64,000 nt of DNA, from NCBI RefSeq assembly GCF_031348265.1, contig NZ_CP133771.1, positions 4,712,001 through 4,776,000 of the forward strand, given 5' to 3'. The translations under genes and the position numbers were made by a program. The notes beneath the pieces were generated by a model, which had not been told where the DNA came from, searched no databases, and saw only the letters and a program-made list of their open reading frames with translations. Shown here in pieces: positions 62,587 to 64,000 of the stretch (position 1 is its first letter; each line of letters begins with the position of its first letter). The stretch is from Streptomyces collinus. Lineage in GTDB: Bacteria; Actinomycetota; Actinomycetes; Streptomycetales; Streptomycetaceae.

Positions 62587-63693
62587 ATGCCCTCGCGCAC
62601 CACCGGAGGTACCGGGCCCGTGGCCATCACGAAGACCGTCCCGCAGGACGGCGCCGATCCTGGGCAAGCCGAGCGCGGGGACGCCCACAGCGGGGATGCC
62701 AGGCCTGCGGACACCGCGACGGACGGCGGCAGGGATGCGGAGGCCCGGCACCTCAACTCCCCGCTCCTGCTGACCCTTTTGCTGCTGACGGCGGTGATGT
62801 TCCAGGACCCGCTCCGCGGGGCCCTGGCCGCACCGGTGATGCAGAGCTGGATGACGGTCTTCGTCGCGGTCATGGTCCAGGCGCTGCCGTTCCTGGTGCT
62901 CGGTGTGCTGCTGTCGGCGGCGATCGCGGTGTTCGTGCCGCCGTCGTTCTTCGCCCGGGCCCTGCCGAAGCACCCGGCGCTGGCGGTCCCGGTCGCGGGC
63001 GCGGCGGGCGCGGTACTGCCCGGCTGCGAGTGCGCGTCGGTGCCGGTGGCCGGCGCCCTGGTCCGCCGCGGCGTCACACCGGCGGCGGCTCTGGCCTTCC
63101 TCCTCTCGGCGCCCGCCATCAACCCCATCGTGCTGACGGCGACGGCCGTGGCGTTCCCCGGCAACCCCGAGATGGTCCTGGCCCGTTTCGTCGCCAGTCT
63201 GCTCGTGGCCTGCTCGATGGGCTGGCTCTGGCACCGCCTCGGCCGCACGGACTGGCTGCGTCCCCCGGCCCGCGCGTCGTACGAGGGACAGAGCAAGGGC
63301 GCGGCCTTCTGGGGCTCGGTCCGCCACGACGTGACGCACGCGGGCGGCTTCCTGGTGATCGGCGCGATGGCCGCGGCGACCCTGAAGGCGGTGGTCCCGG
63401 CGCAGTGGCTGAGCCTCGCTGCGGGCAACCCCGTGCTGTCGGTCCTGTTCCTCGCGGCCCTGGCCGTCCTGCTCTCCATCTGCTCGGAGGCGGACGCGTT
63501 CGTGGCGGCGTCCCTGACCCAGTTCTCGCTGACGGCCCGTCTGACGTTCCTGGTCGTCGGCCCGATGATCGACCTGAAGCTCTTCGCGATGCAGGCGGGC
63601 ACCTTCGGCCGCGCCTTCGCCCTGCGCTTCGCCCCCGCGACCTTCGCCCTGGCCGTGGTCGTATCGGCCCTGACCGGAACGGTCCTGCTGTGA
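62587..63693 (+). CDS. Permease of the YcgR/DUF318 family
   Basis: A 368-residue membrane protein with about eight TM helices after a long polar N-terminal region (about 55 residues). The family hallmark GAVLPGCECASVPVAGALVRRGV and a second half motif LLSICSEADAFVAASL are clear. ArsP-like and YcgR members move metals or organometalloids. It overlaps by four bases the TIGR03943-type gene that follows, the same pairing as B. subtilis YcgR-YcgQ, which is Zur-regulated there. No Zur box was found upstream. It begins ATG after GGGGAGGGA. Confidence 0.88.
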   Translation: MPSRTTGGTGPVAITKTVPQDGADPGQAERGDAHSGDARPADTATDGGRDAEARHLNSPLLLTLLLLTAVMFQDPLRGALAAPVMQSWMTVFVAVMVQALPFLVLGVLLSAAIAVFVPPSFFARALPKHPALAVPVAGAAGAVLPGCECASVPVAGALVRRGVTPAAALAFLLSAPAINPIVLTATAVAFPGNPEMVLARFVASLLVACSMGWLWHRLGRTDWLRPPARASYEGQSKGAAFWGSVRHDVTHAGGFLVIGAMAAATLKAVVPAQWLSLAAGNPVLSVLFLAALAVLLSICSEADAFVAASLTQFSLTARLTFLVVGPMIDLKLFAMQAGTFGRAFALRFAPATFALAVVVSALTGTVLL

Positions 63694-64000
63694 ACCGCCT
63701 GGCCCAGACGGCCCTCCTCTTCCTGCTCGGCGCGACCCTCCTGCACGCGGGCACGACCGACCTCTACCTGCGCTACGTCAAGGAGGGCCTGCGCCCCCTG
63801 GTCCTCCTGGCGGGCGCCGTCCTGATCGTCACGGCGGCGGCAACCCTCTGGTACGACCGCCGCGGCACCGCCACGCACGAGCGAGGCACCCCCACCCACG
63901 ACCACCACCGAGAACCCCGCGTCTCCTGGCTCCTCACGCTCCCGGTCCTCGCCCTGATCCTGGTCGCCCCGCCGGCCCTGGGCTCCTACAGCGCGGCCCA
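63690..64000 (+). CDS. TIGR03943-family membrane protein, truncated by window end
   Basis: The first 103 residues are visible: MNRLAQTALLFLLGATLLHAGTTDLYLRYVKEGLRPLVLLAGAVLIVTAAATLWYDRRG is a two-helix membrane start, a His-rich loop THERGTPTHDHHREP follows, then another helix. This is the YcgQ/TIGR03943 partner of the permease. GTG 63690 overlaps the permease stop by four bases. The rest lies beyond the window. Confidence 0.8.
   Translation, partial: MNRLAQTALLFLLGATLLHAGTTDLYLRYVKEGLRPLVLLAGAVLIVTAAATLWYDRRGTATHERGTPTHDHHREPRVSWLLTLPVLALILVAPPALGSYSAA

Overview
The window reads as a chromosomal core segment of a Streptomyces (or very close actinomycete). The DNA is very GC-rich with strong G/C third-position bias, GTG and TTG starts are common, and gene order matches, from memory, the Streptomyces coelicolor stretch running from just after clpB through speE-like, pyrE, fba, kynA/kynU, CYP107U1, purA, recR, ask, asd and the SURF1 gene. 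No tRNA, rRNA, CRISPR array or transposase is visible.

Layout. 1-2280: a small secreted protein, a YbjN-family protein and a tiny membrane protein. 2380-7900: an accessory island that is visibly less GC-biased than its surroundings. It holds a CrtI-like flavoprotein (minus strand) divergent from a tight five-gene operon: a signal-peptide-bearing Ala/Arg-rich small peptide, a DUF5819 protein, an HTTM (gamma-carboxylase-like/SdpB-like) membrane protein, a serine hydrolase and a small secreted 4-Cys protein. The right edge is a recombination scar, in which a membrane-fusion-protein gene is cut short and joined to the frameshifted 3' end of an anti-sigma-type ATPase gene. 8200-18650: core metabolism (class I aminotransferase, DUF2617, spermidine-synthase-like membrane protein, SRPBCC protein, aldose epimerase, pyrE, fbaA, MFS exporter). 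18650-22450: DUF3151 protein and a kynurenine pathway set (tryptophan dioxygenase, kynureninase, formamidase-like hydrolase). 22750-29110: an operon of secreted hydrolase, acyltransferase and NarL-type two-component system, followed by a paralogous second two-component system. The two promoter regions share a 17-bp identical motif.

29200-41260: a CYP107U1-like P450, a Uma2-family nuclease-like protein, an ABC exporter with a divergent GbsR/MarR regulator, a degenerate diacylglycerol-kinase-like protein, purA, small conserved genes, a GntR regulator, a class III aminotransferase, and a DJ-1/MarR pair with a clear double-palindrome operator. 41340-45740: a PASTA-less Ser/Thr kinase, a membrane-anchored PstS-like protein and a SLATT-like two-TM protein. 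46000-47700: ybaB-recR-DUF5063. 47700-51310: PhzF, a secreted SnoaL-like protein and an OmpR-type two-component system. 51540-56170: ask-asd and a SigE-like sigma factor with a membrane partner. 56220-64000: SURF1, SnoaL-like protein, methyltransferase, S9 peptidase, a double-RCK potassium-channel-like protein, and a YcgR/YcgQ-type permease pair cut by the window end.

The best candidate for an undescribed system is the 4298-7656 operon. Its HTTM plus DUF5819 pairing recalls SdpB plus SdpA of the Bacillus SdpABC toxin-maturation machinery, with the first gene as the likely peptide precursor. This is inference from architecture and motif memory, not from a search.
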